Origin: Azorinus chamasolen
Lineage: Eukaryota > Mollusca > Bivalvia > Cardiida > Solecurtidae
NCBI GenBank assembly: GCA_963576725.1
Contig: OY755237.1
Span: forward strand, 64,209,423 to 64,273,422
DNA length: 64,000 nucleotides
Reading direction: 5' to 3'
This document shows positions 11,942 to 23,320 of this stretch, piece by piece. Position 1 is the first letter of the stretch, and every line of letters starts with the position of its first letter. A model generated the notes under the pieces. That model saw only the letters and a program-made list of their open reading frames with translations, was not told the DNA's origin and did not search any database. The position numbers were made by a program, and so were the translations under genes.

Positions 11942-12112
11942 TATTATGCCCCTGTTAACGATAGTCAGGGGGCATTATGTTTTGCACCTGTCCATCCGTC
12001 CGTTCGTCTGTCTGTGTGTCACGCTTGTACGTGCAGTTGGTTGTCACAGGTTTTTTCATTGTAAAGCACCACCATGGGGGCATCGCTGTGTCTTACAGAC
12101 GCAAATTTCTAG
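11942..12112 (+). mobile_element. Short hairpin-ended element (ATTATGCCCC type), deletion derivative
   Basis: Starts with a terminal palindrome, ATTATGCCCCTG to CAGGGGGCATTAT, followed by a TCCATCCGTCCGTTCGTCTG tract. It ends near TTACAGACGCAAATTTCTAG, a possible Helitron-like CTAG terminus. The expected internal tandem array is missing. Confidence 0.5.
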
Positions 12113-12225
12113 TTTCTTTTTTCAAAGCACATGATCAAAGTGATAGTTAGGATCTCGATATAACACAGAAACTTGCTGAAAAACTGACTGGTACCTCAAA
12201 CATCAAGGTTACGTTATTGAGAGAG

Positions 12226-12435
12226 TACAGTAAAACCTCTATAATGGCCACTAAATTACATGAAATATTTTGTGTTAAAGGTAACTGGCTGCTTAAATTT
12301 AAAGCAAGGTGAGAGTAAAACAGAACGCTCCTATAGGAGCATTCTGTTTTACTTTCATCTTGCTTTAAGCATCCACCTGCCCTAAATACCAACTAATTAA
12401 AACAATTTATTGGCCATTATAGAGAGGTGTTACTG
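12226..12435. repeat. Type C palindromic element, complete
   Basis: TACAGTAAAACCTCTATAAT to ATTATAGAGAGGTGTTACTG, inverted over most of its 210 bp. The central hairpin is AGTAAAACAGAACGCTCCTA / TAGGAGCATTCTGTTTTACT. The ends are pogo-like and differ from TTAA elements, but the centre GCTCCTATAGGAGC is the same as in A and B. Confidence 0.85.
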
Positions 12436-13042
12436 TATTGTTATCCCTTGCAATGCTGAATTTTCAGAATGGAAAAGCCATCAGTGTTGAAATATACAGT
12501 CTACTGAACTTGCTATAGATGACTTTGAATGACAAACAGTGCAGACCCTGATCAGAGGGCTCCTCTAGGAGCCCTCTGATCTGGGTCTACACTGTTTGCA
12601 AATGCCTATGCATGTGTATCCCACATTCCAAGGGTTAGATCAGGTCAATTATTATCAGGGAATTGAGGTTAATTGTGGTTTGGAAAAATCAGCAGGCCAT
12701 TGATTGTTGATATCTGGGCCAAAAGCAAATATGTTTTAGGGAATAAATGAAAACATATTAGTCTGAGAGTGTAGAACTTGAATGGGGCGCTTTTGTGTGG
12801 CCTGGAGGAGAGACGACCAATTATTTGAACAGTCAGATTTGTTAACTGTTTGGGCACTAATAATGAGTGCTTGTATCCAGATAAATGACATCATCACTTC
12901 TTTTTAGCTCACCTGGCACAAAGTGCCAAGGTGAGCTATTGGGATGATCCTATGTCCGGCGTCCGGCGTCGTGCGTCGTGCGTATGTGCGTATGTGCGTA
13001 GTGCGTCGTGCGTACGTGCGGGCGTCAACAATTTACTTAAAC

Positions 13043-14790
13043 ATCTTCTTCTCTGGAACTACAAAGCCTAGAGCTTTGATATTTGGTATGTAGTATGATG
13101 TAATGGTCCTCTACAAAGATTATTCAAATTATGTCCCCCTGGCCAAAAATGGCACTGCCCCAGGGCTTATCAGTTTTTCATAGGAAAATCTTTAAAAATC
13201 TTCTTCTCTAAAACTGCAAGGCATAGACCTTTGATATTTGGTATGTAGCATCATCCAATGGTCCTCTACTAAGATTGTTCAAATTATGACCCCTGGGTCA
13301 AAAATGGCCCCGCCCCGGGGCTTATCAGTTTTTCATAGGAAAATCTTTAAAAATCTTCTTCTCTGAAACTGTCAGGCATAGACCTTTGGTATTTGGTATG
13401 TAGCATCATCTAATGATCCTCTACTAAGATTGTTCAAATTATGACCCCTGGGCCAAAAATGGCCCCGCCCCAGGGCTTATCAGTTTTTCATAGGAAAATC
13501 TTTAAAAATCATCTTCTCTGAAACTGTAAGGCATAGACCTTTGATAATTGGTATGTAGCATCATCTAATGGTCCTCTACTAAGATTGTTCAAATTATGAC
13601 CCCTGGGCCAAAAATGGCCCGCCCCGGGGCTTATCAGTTTTTCATAGGAAAATCTTTAAAAATCTTCTTCTCTGAAACTGTAAGGCATAGACCTTTGATA
13701 TTTGGTATGTAGCATTATCTAATGGTCCTCTACTAAGATTGTTCAAATTATGACCCCTGGGCCAAAAATGGCCCCACCCTAGGGCTTATCAGTTTTTCAT
13801 AGGAAAATCTTTAAAAATCTTCTTCTCTGAAAATGTAAGGAATAGACCTTTGGTATTTGGTATGTAGCATCATGTAATGGTCCTCTACTAAGATTGTTCA
13901 AATTATGACCCCCAGGACAAAAATGGCCCCGCCCCAAGGCTTATCAGTTTTTCATAGGAAAATCTTGAAGAAATCATCTTCTCTGAAACTGTAAGGCATA
14001 GACCTTTGATATTTGGTATGTAGCATGATCTAATGGACCTCTACTAAAATTGTTCAAATTATGACCCCTGGGCCAAATATGGCCCCGCCCCGGGGCTTAT
14101 CAGTTTTTCATAGGAAAATCTTTAAATATATTCTTCTCTAAAATTATAAGGTATAGACCTTTGATATTTGGTATGTAGCATTATTTAATCGTCCTCTACT
14201 AAGATTAATCAAAATATGACCCCCGGACTAAAAATGGCCCCCGCCCAAGGGCTTATCAGTTTTTCATAGGAAAATCTTTAAAAATCTTCTCCTCCAGAAC
14301 TGTAAGGTCTAGGCCCTTGATATTTGGTATGTAGCATCATCTAATGGTTTTCTACCAAGATTATTCAAATTATTACCCCTGAGTCTAAAATGGCCCCGCC
14401 CTTGGGCTTATCAGTTTTTCATATGAAAAGCTTTAAGAATCTTCTTCTCCAAAACTGTAAGGGAGAGACCTTTAATATTTGGTATGTAGCGCTATCTAAT
14501 AGTTTTCTACCAAGATTGTTCAAATTATGTCCCCTGGGTTGAAAATTTCCCCGCCCAGGGGCATATCAGTTTTTTATAGGAAAGTTTTTAAAAATCTTCT
14601 CTTAAAAATCTTTAAAAGTCTTCTCTGAACTTGTAAGGCATAGACCTTAGATATTTGGTATGTTGCATTATCTAATAGTCCTCTACCAAGATTTTCAAAT
14701 TATGAACCCTGGATCAAAATTGACCCTGCCCTGGGGCTTAACAGTTTTTCATAGAAAAATCTTTAAGGTCTATACTCTTTATATTTAGTA
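13043..14790 (+). repeat. Tandem array of eleven units of about 155 bp
   Basis: CTTATCAGTTTTTCATAGG recurs with spacings of 155, 155, 154, 155, 155, 156, 156, 155 and 154 bp, then one longer unit. Units contain ATTTGGTATGTAGCATCATC and AAAAATGGCCCCGCCC. The first units are closest to each other; those after 14280 are more diverged. Related units occur at 16741-17260. Confidence 0.93.
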
Positions 14791-14796
14791 TGTAGG
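14788..14796. repeat. Left 9-bp target-site duplication of the MULE
   Basis: GTATGTAGG, repeated at 26597-26605 directly after the right terminus. The preceding base differs (A left, G right), so a 10-bp duplication with one change is also possible. Confidence 0.8.
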
Positions 14797-14992
14797 GGTC
14801 ACACGATTTACAGGAATCGGCCTGATTTACAGGAATCGGCCGGAATCGGCCGGAATCGACATGCAATTACCAGAATCGGCTTCATTAAGAACTGTTTCAG
14901 CTTTCATTTGATGTATATTCATAATTTCAAGTAAGATTGATTGAAATCTGAACAAAAAAGTTCATGTAAATGTGAAAATGTAAGTTATATGG
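14797..14992 (+). repeat. Left terminal inverted repeat of the MULE
   Basis: Begins GGTCACACGATTTACAGGAA. It has a direct repetition of ACAGGAATCGGCC and GGAATCGGCC units near the end, a plausible transposase-binding array. It matches the complement of about 26400-26595 with only a few differences by eye. Confidence 0.9.
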
Positions 14993-16172
14993 CTCGAAAT
15001 CGGCCTCGGCATACTCACGATTTGCGAGTGAAAATTGCAGTTTTCACTGCAACATAGATCCATATAACTGTTATTTTAGTGTGACGTGTATTTTGTATTT
15101 ATTTCAAACTGTCAAATAAATTAATAAATCGGCGAAGTTTCTTTGTTTTCCAATCTCTATCTATCAATTAGTCTGAATAAGAGTTGAATTAGAATTGAAC
15201 GCAGCTTCACTTCCGTTACCGGGTCAAGTATAAATTTCTAACCCAGATACAATGCATTGGAGTTATTTGGCATCTACTCAGAACACCAAATTATGTTTAT
15301 CACTTGAAAACGCGTTCTTACAGACCAAAGTAAAACACAATATTTTCTTACGACAATGCGAACAACATATTTCAAGCAGATGTCTTTTTAGCATTATTAC
15401 GACCGCTTCCGTAAAGTTTAGCCTGCTACCGATAATTTGCTATTGGCAACTGAAAACAGTTTGGATCCAGTTGAGACGTCAAGTAAATCGGCGTTTCACA
15501 TGGATTTAAACTAGTGCCTCGTTAAGATTGCTTCAAATTAAGATTTTTTCTGCAAACAATCGGGCGTTAGCGTGCTGACGTTTACGAAACGGAATTACAG
15601 GGATGCACTGAAAGAAGGACCAAACACACGTGTAATATTCATTCTTTTTAATGACATGTATTTCATCCAATCAAACAACAGATACCAATTTCTTAAAAAC
15701 AACAATTACTATAAAGAAATACCCCCCCCCCCCCCCCCCCCCCCCATAAAAAAAATCACTTTGCAAATAGGGTGACCCTATTCAGACGGCACATGTAGGA
15801 CCCGTCTATTAGTGTATGCTCTGTCTACTTATGAAATTAGATCCGACTCTACACATGGAGTACATATGCCATTATAAAAGTTCAACAAGTGCGGAATTAT
15901 TAGTTGCAAACTGAGAAGACCCAATTCGGACAGCTCGTGTATGCGAGCCATCGATCAGGGTCTGCTCTGATTGCTTATGACATTATGATATATCTGGCTC
16001 TACAATTTGAGTACTTGTGTCATTATAAAATTTCAACAAGTTACATAATCAAAAAGTAAATATATTTCCAACATGAGTATTAATTTAAAGGAGAATGGTT
16101 ATAAAAAAACTATGAAAACAAATTCCTCTTAATTATTTTTTACCAATTCACACCCGTCAAGACCCTGAAGTG
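14993..16172. other. MULE interior between left TIR and transposase tail
   Basis: Noncoding as far as I can see. Contains a decayed D-like hairpin at about 15455-15510, a run of about 24 C at 15722-15745, and two diverged type A cores (about 15762-15835 and 15905-15980) with A flanks. A + strand reading frame at 15252-15509 has no recognisable homology and I do not call it. Confidence 0.55.
15722..15745 (+). repeat. Homopolymer C tract
   Basis: About 24 consecutive C followed by ATAAAAAAAAT. Its length is likely to be assembly-sensitive. Confidence 0.9.
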
Positions 16173-16373
16173 TCAGTCGCCACTGTCAGTTTTCCGTCTC
16201 TTCTGGTTAATTGTCAGGGTTTTGGGCTTTCTTTTGCGCTGCCCAGGCTTTCGTCCATGAGTTTTTGGGGCCATAACCGTTGTTTTGCCATCAGTAGAAG
16301 TAACCTGTTTTACGTCAATTGTCAGGTACTGTCGAAATCGTTTGTACAGGTTCGTTCTCTGTTTGGCTGTCAT
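16173..16373 (-). pseudogene. Severed C-terminal tail of the MULE transposase
   Basis: Sixty-six residues, MTAKQRTNLYKRFRQYL then a Lys/Arg-rich end (KPGQRKRKPK, NQKRRKTDSGD) and a stop. It lies immediately beyond the hairpin/satellite element that interrupts the transposase exon. Removing that element leaves one or four bases between the two coding parts, so the frame runs on from TKTDWI into MTAKQ. A basic tail fits a DNA-binding or nuclear-targeting end. Alone it is not a gene. Confidence 0.75.
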
Positions 16374-16478
16374 TTTTAGCTCACCTGAGCCAAAGGCTCA
16401 AGGTGAGCTATTGTGACCGCCTGTCGTCCGTCGTCCGTCTGTCCGTCTGTCCGTCTGTCCGCACTCACCAAAGGGTAG

Positions 16479-16711
16479 TTGTGTGACTTTTTCTAACTAG
16501 TCGCACAAGTAAAATCATTAACCTGGCCATCTCTTGTGACATTAACCTGGCAATTTCTTGTGACATTAACCTGGCCAGTTGTGGGACATAGGGTTAGGGT
16601 TAGGGTTAGCTTCCAGATCATTCTATTCCAAAGTTAGAGCCAAAAATAGTTTTACTTGTGGGACTAGTCCCACAAGAAAAGATCAAAGGAAAAAGTCACA
16701 CAACTACCCAT
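16479..16711. repeat. Small TIR element containing telomere-like TTAGGG repeats
   Basis: GGGTAGTTGTGTGACTTTTT at left and AAAAAGTCACACAACTACCC at right are inverted. Inner halves AGTCGCACAAGTAAAA / TTTTACTTGTGGGACT also pair. The middle has ATTAACCTGG triplicates and three to four TTAGGG units (16587-16608). It interrupts the satellite element's GTCCGTC tract. Confidence 0.75.
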
Positions 16712-17260
16712 TTGTTAGTCTGTCCGTCCGTCTGTCCGTTCACTTTTATTTCAAATGACTTCTTCTCCTAAACCACTGGGAGGATTTCAACCAAATTTCA
16801 CAGAAATGTACCTTAGGATGTCCTCTATCAGTTTTGTTAAAATCATGACCCCCGGGCAAAAAATGGCCCCGCCCCACTACTTTTACAGGTGTTTTTTTTA
16901 AATCTTTAAAAATCTTCTTCTCTGAAACCACAATTTCTAGAGCTTTGATATTTGGTATATAGCATCATCTAATGGTCCTTTACCAAGTTTGTTAAAATGA
17001 TGACCCCCGGGCCAAAAATGGCCCTGCCCTGGGGCTTGTAGTTTTTACATAGACTTATATAGGGAAACCTTTAAAAATCTTTTTGTCTGAAACCACATAA
17101 TCTAGAGCTAAGATATTTGGTATGAAGCATCACCTAATATACCACTACCAGGTGTGTTCAAATAATGACCCCTGGGCCATAAATGGTCTCACCCTGGGGT
17201 TTTATGCTACTTAACATCAGAATCTGTAACACTTAAAAGGTAATTTCCTCACAGTTATTT

Positions 17261-19080
17261 CCCTTGTCCCATCAGCATAGCCATAAGGGACAAAGGGAGA
17301 TAACTGCATTGGAGTGCTAGTATCATTCTATTTATAACTATTTATAGTAAAATGTTGAAGGTGAATCAGTGTAGCTGTTTTAGAAGGCATAGAAACATCT
17401 ATCAAATTCCATTAGCAAATAACAGACCTTGATCCTATAGGAGCCACCTTATCTGGGTCTACTCTGTTTGCAGATGCATGAAAACAAGTTTATATGAGAG
17501 AAATTAAGGGTTAAATATCAACTCCAGATCCTAAACTGCAGACCAGCAGCAGTTCAAAGATTACAGCTGCCCAGAATCTCTCCAGGTCAATGCATGACTC
17601 TTAACTCTTTGCATGCTAGTGGTGAAACTGTGATTACCTATGCAAACAGTTTGGATCCAGATGAGAGGCCGCATACTGCGGCATCTCATCAGGATCCAAA
17701 CTGTTTGTCATCTTAATCATATTTTTGCAAAAAAATGAAAGTAAGTTTATTTTAAGAATTGAAGCAGATGACAATAACTTTTTGTTGCAGACGAAACATT
17801 AAAGGCATTTTGACCCATTCACCCCAGTGTGTAGTGTGAGTGATGTTACATGGTGTCTTCCAATGTCTCTCAAATTAGATGTGAGAGATATAGGAAAGTA
17901 ACAATTCAGGCAATCAAGGAAATTGATCACCATCTAGACTTTTGATCTGGGTCCAAACCCAACTGATGTAAGTCATGGTAATGTTTAAGAAAGCTGTGAA
18001 AACATGATTATGCAATGGCCCAACTGATATAAGTCATGGTAATTCTTAAAAAAAACATGATAATTCCCCCCCCCTTTCCCCCTAACAATGATAGGTGTTA
18101 AACTTACTACTGTGGATTAAGTCTGCTGCCCCAAAAAGCATCTTAAATATAACTTTTTTTTATAAAATTTGATGACAACACATTAAAAAGTCCTAAAATG
18201 TCTGAATCTTGTATGATATTAATGAAATAACTGAGTAAATATAACTTAATTATAACAGTAGACGTAACTCTTCTCAATTTCAATTGTTAAAAATACTAAT
18301 GACCCGTTTAATTGAATTATCATCAGATATTCACACCTAGAGCTAGACTTATTTCTAAACACCTATTAACCCTTAACCTGTTTGCTTTGACAAAAATTGA
18401 TCTGGGACTACTCTTGTTTGCTAATGCTTAAAAAAATTGTTAATGCCATAAATAGAAGTTTTAGCTTTGAAAAAAACTGTAAAATCAAATCTATATCTTG
18501 TCAAATGTAAAAAGAGCAGACCCTGATCAGACAGCTTCTATAGCAGCCGTCTGATCTAGTCTACTCTTATTTTTAATGTGTAAAACACATTATTTCTCTG
18601 AAGAGAAGTTTTTGTTTTGACAAAAACTGTAGAATCCGATCTATATTGTGTCAAAAGAAACAGAGAAGACCCAGATCAGACAGCTTCCGTAGGAGTCGTC
18701 TGATCTGAGTCTTCTCTGTTTGCTAATGCATAAAAACAGCTTTATATGAGGGAAAGGGTTAAACGATTTTTAAAGATATTCTTATTGGTCATTTCACACA
18801 AAAACTGGCATTATGTACTGCCTAGCACTCTATTTGCCTATATACCTGGGTCAAGGTATAATTGCATAGCTTTATTGAAGTCATTTGAATTTCTCAAAGA
18901 CCAGTTTTAGGCATTTTGAGCTAAGGCAAAAATGGCACAAGTTGTAAACAGTTTAGGTCTTGGTCAACCAGTCACTTGGTATTAGTTCTGAATTCAGTTC
19001 AAGTTTATTCAGCAGTGAAAGGGTGAAAGCAGTGCACTAAGCTTATTTCATCTGCTAGAAATGTTGTCCACTGAAAAATT
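17261..19080. other. Interior of the second satellite element: palindromes, no gene
   Basis: Holds an A' relic (about 17370-17513), a type D element (17601 to about 17813, core 17643-17710) and two or three type A relics (18490-18570; core 18658-18722, ending in GGGTTAA at 18763). 17820-18360 and 18770-19080 show nothing recognisable. Confidence 0.6.
17601..17813 (+). repeat. Type D TTAA element, right end decayed
   Basis: TTAACTCTTTGCATGCTAG start. The core has TTGGATCCAGATGAGAGGCC and returns via GCATCTCATCAGGATCC. The GTTGCAGACGAAA subterminal motif is as in the complete copy at 2741. Confidence 0.8.
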
Positions 19081-19146
19081 AACATGTCAATATACATGTA
19101 TTACTGTAACTCAGGTGAGCGATATAGGGCCAATGGCCCTCTTGTT

Positions 19147-20846
19147 ATCCAGTCCGTCTTAGTCCGTTCAAAATGTTTGTAAGCTTCGGTCAGTTTGTAG
19201 TCGCCAGTCTGCAGTAGAGAATTACGAAGTCTTTTAAACTGGCCTTTTACTAAGTCATGAAGTAAGTCAACAAGGTCAGGTAGTGATTTTGTCTTCCAGT
19301 CTACTGTCTGCTTAAGAACGTGATTCATAGATTCACAGTTATTGTTTGTCCAGTGATGCGTAACTTTGTTCTGTCGTTGAGGGTTGTTAACCTTGTTCTT
19401 AAGCACATTAACCAGTCTTTTATTAAAGTAGTCCTTGAATTTTGTAGAAATGTCAGTTATTTCGTCACTGATATCTGTCGCTAGTTTATCAAAACAAATA
19501 GAATCGTCGGCGTCAATCAGTCCATCGTCACCAAATATCTTGTTCATAACCTCATTTCTTTGTTTTTTCGTCACAGCGTCGTCTGTCAACATATGTCGTG
19601 CATTTTCCTTCAAATGTCGAGTGCAGAGTACGTGTGTCGCGTCTGGGAAAACAGTCTCTAAAGATTTAACAAGGGCTTTTTCGTCGTCTGAGCCGAAAAT
19701 TAATTTTGAAGTCGATACGTCGTTAAGTTTAAGCTTAAGTTGAAATAGGAAATTACTGAAAGTTTCAAAGTCACTGTTGTCATGTATCATTATAGGTCCA
19801 AGGAAAATGGGATTGTCGCCAGTCCGATTATGTTCAACTGTCAGCTGTTTGTAACATGTCACCGTCACGTGCATTTTACATAACATAAAGGTCTTGTCAA
19901 TACCCAAAACAGTCCGACCAGTGCAGCATAACGTCTTTAAGTCCGTAATTTGTTCGTCAGTAAACAGAATTATAACGGGAGTCCGTCCGCCTGTCCGTAT
20001 AATTGTCCTAACAAAGGGGTGGTTGTCCGTGACCAAATTTTCTAAATGCCTTATTTGGTCCGCGAAATTGTCCGTGTGTCCGTCCACTGATTTCTCTCTC
20101 TGTCTATCTCTGTATTGTCTGTCATGTATTTGTCTCAGTGAGGTTGGTTGCGTCAATTCGTCGTACTTGTCAGCCAGTTTATTTAATATTTGATGAGGTT
20201 TTAACTTGCCAGTCAGTTCAGTAACTTCATTCATTACATTAGTTGGGACACGTATGTACTCTGTCTGGGTCGTCGAGTTACCGTGAGGAAAGAGACCGGG
20301 GAATTTTCCAACATATTCTACAAGGGCTAGATGACCATTATCCCCGAGCCAAGTGACCTTTTTCTTATAACTAGCGTCATTCTTCGAGGTCGTGTAATAA
20401 CGATGGACACGTATGAGTCGTTGTCTGTCGGGTTGTGGGTCATATGGGAAATATTGCACCTTACCTTTAACCTGTTTCTTATAGCACACCAAATCGTCCC
20501 TTAAGTAAACTTGTTTATATGTATTGGCAATTAACATGTAAAAACTAGAAGGGGAGGAAGCTGATTTTGCATCCCATATGCCACAGTCGTCTGCGAAAGA
20601 ACTCCTATTGCCAGTCTGACGGGTGTGAATATTACCGCTGTTATTTACCACAAAATAAATATTTTCCTTTAAACCTGCTGGTATCTTATCAAGGCATCCT
20701 TTTGAAGACAACAGCAAATCAATGACTTTATCAATGGGCAAAAAAACATTATCAAGTTTACCGGACCACTTAGAATTTGAAATATTCGAAACGTCGGCAG
20801 CAGCAGCATCTGAAAAGCAAACATCTTTTACATCAACACAGGTATT

Positions 20847-20883
<37 letters not shown>

Positions 20884-21903
20884 ACACTGATATCACTAAC
20901 ATCACCAACATCAACACAAACATCACCATTACAAATATCATAGTCCTTCTCCACCTCCTCCACCTCATAAACATCATTAACATCAACACAGACATAATCG
21001 TCATCATCATCATTATAATCCACAGATATATCACTAACATCACCAACATCAACACAAACATCATCATTACAATCATCATGATCATCAGTGTCCTTCTCCA
21101 CCTCCTCATCATCACCATCACCATTCTCAACAACACATACGTCATTACTACAATCATCAGTGTCCTTCTCATCATTATCAACACAGACATCAGCATCACT
21201 ACAACCGTCCACATCATCATCTACACATACATCATCACAATTGTCACAGTTGTTCATATCCTGTCTTATCAGGGGCACGAAATGGTCTGCCTTAAATTCG
21301 TTTAGAGTTCTTGGGACGTTAGTGGAACTCCACATCAAGAATATCCGATGGGAATTACTGTCAGCCACTCCTCTGCCATATACATCCCTTGTAAAGGCCT
21401 TGGCAAGCTCATTATTGCCTGGGAAGCATGTCCGTATTGGGCGGCCTACAGCTGCACTCAGTGCAAATACATGTCCCATTTCTGAGTAGGCCGCCTCAGT
21501 CATTGCCCTTTCCACAAGTTCCGGAAAAGGGCTGGTCACTATCCGTATGTCACGTAGAAAATCATTGTCCCGTTTGCCGGTGTCGTAACAGGGTCTGTTC
21601 AAAACAATTTCAAGGGTCATCAACAACCTCAGCAGCAAGTGATTATCCTGAGAGCCAGTCAGGGCCATGGACACTGCCCTGTACATACAGTTACCGTCAC
21701 CTACAGTTCTGAGAGGAGAGAACTTGTTGATGAGAGACGGCTGGTACATCTCCATGACGGCTCTTGAAACCAAGCAGATGTCTTTCACAGTCACCTCATT
21801 GCCAACTGGTATGGCTACACCATAAGTGTGGAGCAGCAGGGTCTCTGATTCTGATTGGTGTAGGAGCGAATTCCTCTTCCTGCTCAGACGTTCTAAGGTC
21901 AAT
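19147..21903 (-). CDS. MULE transposase, main exon: OTU domain, acidic tract and DDE transposase (3' end disrupted)
   Basis: Numbering from the in-frame ATG at 21923. The true exon probably starts at 21903, after an acceptor reading TTTTTACTTTACAG on the minus strand. Residues about 70-220 are an OTU cysteine-protease domain: GDGNCMYRAVS with nucleophile Cys79 and Asp76, and ADHFVPLI with His214. Residues about 228-370 are an Asp/Cys/Val-rich acidic tract with a poly-Asp run from an ATC microsatellite. About 380-620 resembles a DNA-binding region I cannot classify. From about 640 is the MULE catalytic core: LGIDKTF (Asp676), FGSDDEKAL (Asp746), LCTRHLKENARHML and NNNCESMNHVL (Glu864), the expected DDE triad. 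The exon breaks after TDWI, where a satellite element begins, so the protein as encoded is truncated. An animal MULE lineage is likely; OTU in this role is unproven. Confidence 0.87.
20800..21245 (-). repeat. Imperfect ATC-rich repeats coding the transposase's acidic tract
   Basis: On the + strand, CATCATCATCAT runs (20847-20882) plus repeated ACATCAACACA blocks. In protein, the block DVCVDVGDVSDISVD occurs twice with poly-Asp after it. Other frames stay open here by composition only, as poly-Met or poly-Ser. The repeats are probably slippage-driven. Confidence 0.85.
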
Positions 21904-22275
21904 CTGTAAAGTAAAAAGTACAATAAAGCAATTGATCATAAGTTCGCATTTCTTTACCTTTCAAAACGAATTAAGGAGTCTGATCCATTTCAGGCGAAAC
22001 GAAAACTCGATAAATACACCTTTATAGGCCTTTGCAAACATAGTATGCCCAGACCAGCCTCCTGTAGGGGCCGTTTGATCAGGGTCTGCTCTATTTGCTT
22101 ATGATATAATATACATCTGTATACTAGTATACAGTTTATGTTTCGGTCAAAGTTCCATTTGTTTATATGCCGTTTTAAAATTATCCTTTCCCTGATGAAT
22201 ATTCATGTCGTAAATAATGACACCATTAACATTATTTTTTTTTATAATTGCATATGAACACAGGACATTTTGGCT

Positions 22276-22545
22276 CAGACAGAGGGCCGATTCGAAAATC
22301 GTGGGCCGATCCAAAATCGTGGCATGTTTTCTGAAATCTTGAAAAGCGCTTTAGCCCCCACATTGGATTTTAAGCCTTCACTCATGCACATTCAGTTATA
22401 AAATCCATCTATTTCCGGAACCAATTGGGGTTCGGATCTTTTGACATCGGTTGTCTCCGGTTCTGAACTAGATCTGAACTAGATCTAGTTTTACTCCAAC
22501 TTCTACGATTTTGGATCGGCCCGCGATTTTCGAATCGGTCCTCGA
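22276..22545. repeat. TIR element (GGGCCGATTCGAAAATCG type) inside a type A element
   Basis: GGGCCGATTCGAAAATCG and GGGCCGATCCAAAATCGT at left. At right, ACGATTTTGGATCGGCCC, CGCGATTTTCGAATCGGTCC and a further CGATATGGGACCGGCCCACG. The 270-bp unit interrupts an A left flank between GGCTCAGACAGA and ATATATTACACCATAAG. Confidence 0.75.
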
Positions 22546-23320
22546 TATGGGACCGGCCCACGATTTGAGTCTTACATATATATTACACCATAAGTAAACA
22601 GAGCAGACCCTGATCAGACGGCTCCTATGGGTACTCCTCTTGCAGAAGCGCTTACATAAGGGAAAAGGTTAATATTCAAGACGTCATAATTTCTTACATG
22701 AATATTCATGGAGTAAAGGGTTAAATGTTTAATGTGCATGTCAGAAAAAATGCATTCTGAAAATGGGATATGCAAATGCGGCACATCTACAGTATATCCA
22801 GACAGGTGGATCCAGTAAGAGCCGTCAGACCAAAATGGATCTGTTTGAGTATGAACTAATTTACATATGATGCTATAGGTTCTGTCAAGACTCAAACTTC
22901 TGTGCCCATTACTCCTTTTCTATTATAAACATCAACTGTAAATTCAGACATATACAACATCAAAAGGGAACCTGACAGACTCAGAAGCCGACTGAATAAA
23001 GTAAAGAAACATAACAATCGAATTACATTAGAAAACACAGCAGACCCTGATCAGACGGCTAATAGGGAGTCATCTGATCTGGGTTTAGTCTGCTTGCAAA
23101 TGCGTGAAAATGCGTTTTTAAAATATAAATGAACATCGCGTAAGTGTAAGCACATATGATAATGTAGACCCTGATGATGTAGTACGCTGTTTGCCACATG
23201 ACAGTTATGGGTTAAGTAATTAGACTGACGGACTGAAGTAACAGCGAAAAGAAATTGATATTCGTTCTCAATCGCACCTGATTAACCCTTTCCTTCAAAT
23301 ACACGCGTATTCATGCTTCT

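Larger units (their letters stand above)
1164..12902. other. Dystrophin intron 43, first part: palindromic elements, no gene seen
   Basis: In order: F 1194-1401, J palindrome 1471-1606, tRNA-like 2140-2233, E core 2583-2650, D 2741-2954, A with core deletion about 2999-3176, A reversed about 3227-3410, A' 3412-3661, A core 4117-4183, E core 4337-4404, F-like 4806-4975, A reversed 4998-5217, B 5822-6031, D-like core 6083-6150, L core 6278-6345, B 6628-6856, A reversed 6971-7213, B within A 7250-7485, E core 8047-8114, B 8525-8757, A-like 9229-9296, A reversed about 9585-9820, B within A 9901-10119, L core 11053-11120, hairpin-ended fragment 11942-12112, C 12226-12435, E-like core 12532-12599. 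The stretches 5220-5820, 8890-9220, 10300-11040 and 11130-11900 are AT-rich with nothing recognisable. Confidence 0.7.
12903..14796 (+). mobile_element. Hairpin-ended satellite element (pearl/Helentron-like), left part
   Basis: The left end is a palindrome AGCTCACCTGGCAC/GTGCCAAGGTGAGCT (about 12906-12937) after a T run. A GTCCGGC/GTGCGT tract follows (12955-13025), then eleven tandem units of about 155 bp. The matching right end is at 26597-26715, because an 11.8-kb Mutator-like element split it. The architecture matches bivalve pearl/Helentron-associated elements as I know them; the class is inference, since no Rep/helicase gene is present. Confidence 0.7.
16378..19146 (+). mobile_element. 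Second hairpin-ended satellite element, inserted in the transposase gene
   Basis: Left end AGCTCACCTGAGCC/GGCTCAAGGTGAGCT (16378-16409), then a GTCCGTCTGTCCGTC tract and about three units of the 155-bp repeat (16741-17260). The right end is CAGGTGAGCGATATAGGGCC followed by AATGGCCCTCTTGTT, with a GGGCC-AAT-GGCCC hairpin at 19127-19139. The same right end closes the outer element at 26680-26715. It interrupts the transposase reading frame and supplies the spurious last residues (ITRGPLALYRSPELQ) of the open frame. Later insertions within it include A and D palindromes. Confidence 0.8.

Noticed and set aside
15252..15509. An 85-codon + strand frame inside the MULE
   Set aside because: No recognisable motif, opposite strand to the transposase, and its end is a decayed D hairpin.
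16587..16608. A chromosome end (telomere)
   Set aside because: Only three to four TTAGGG units, flanked on both sides by a TIR element within ordinary intron DNA.
20828..21220. Minus-strand frame rich in Met and Val, and + strand Ser/Thr-rich frames at 20722-21489
   Set aside because: Out-of-frame shadows of the ATC-rich acidic tract of the transposase.
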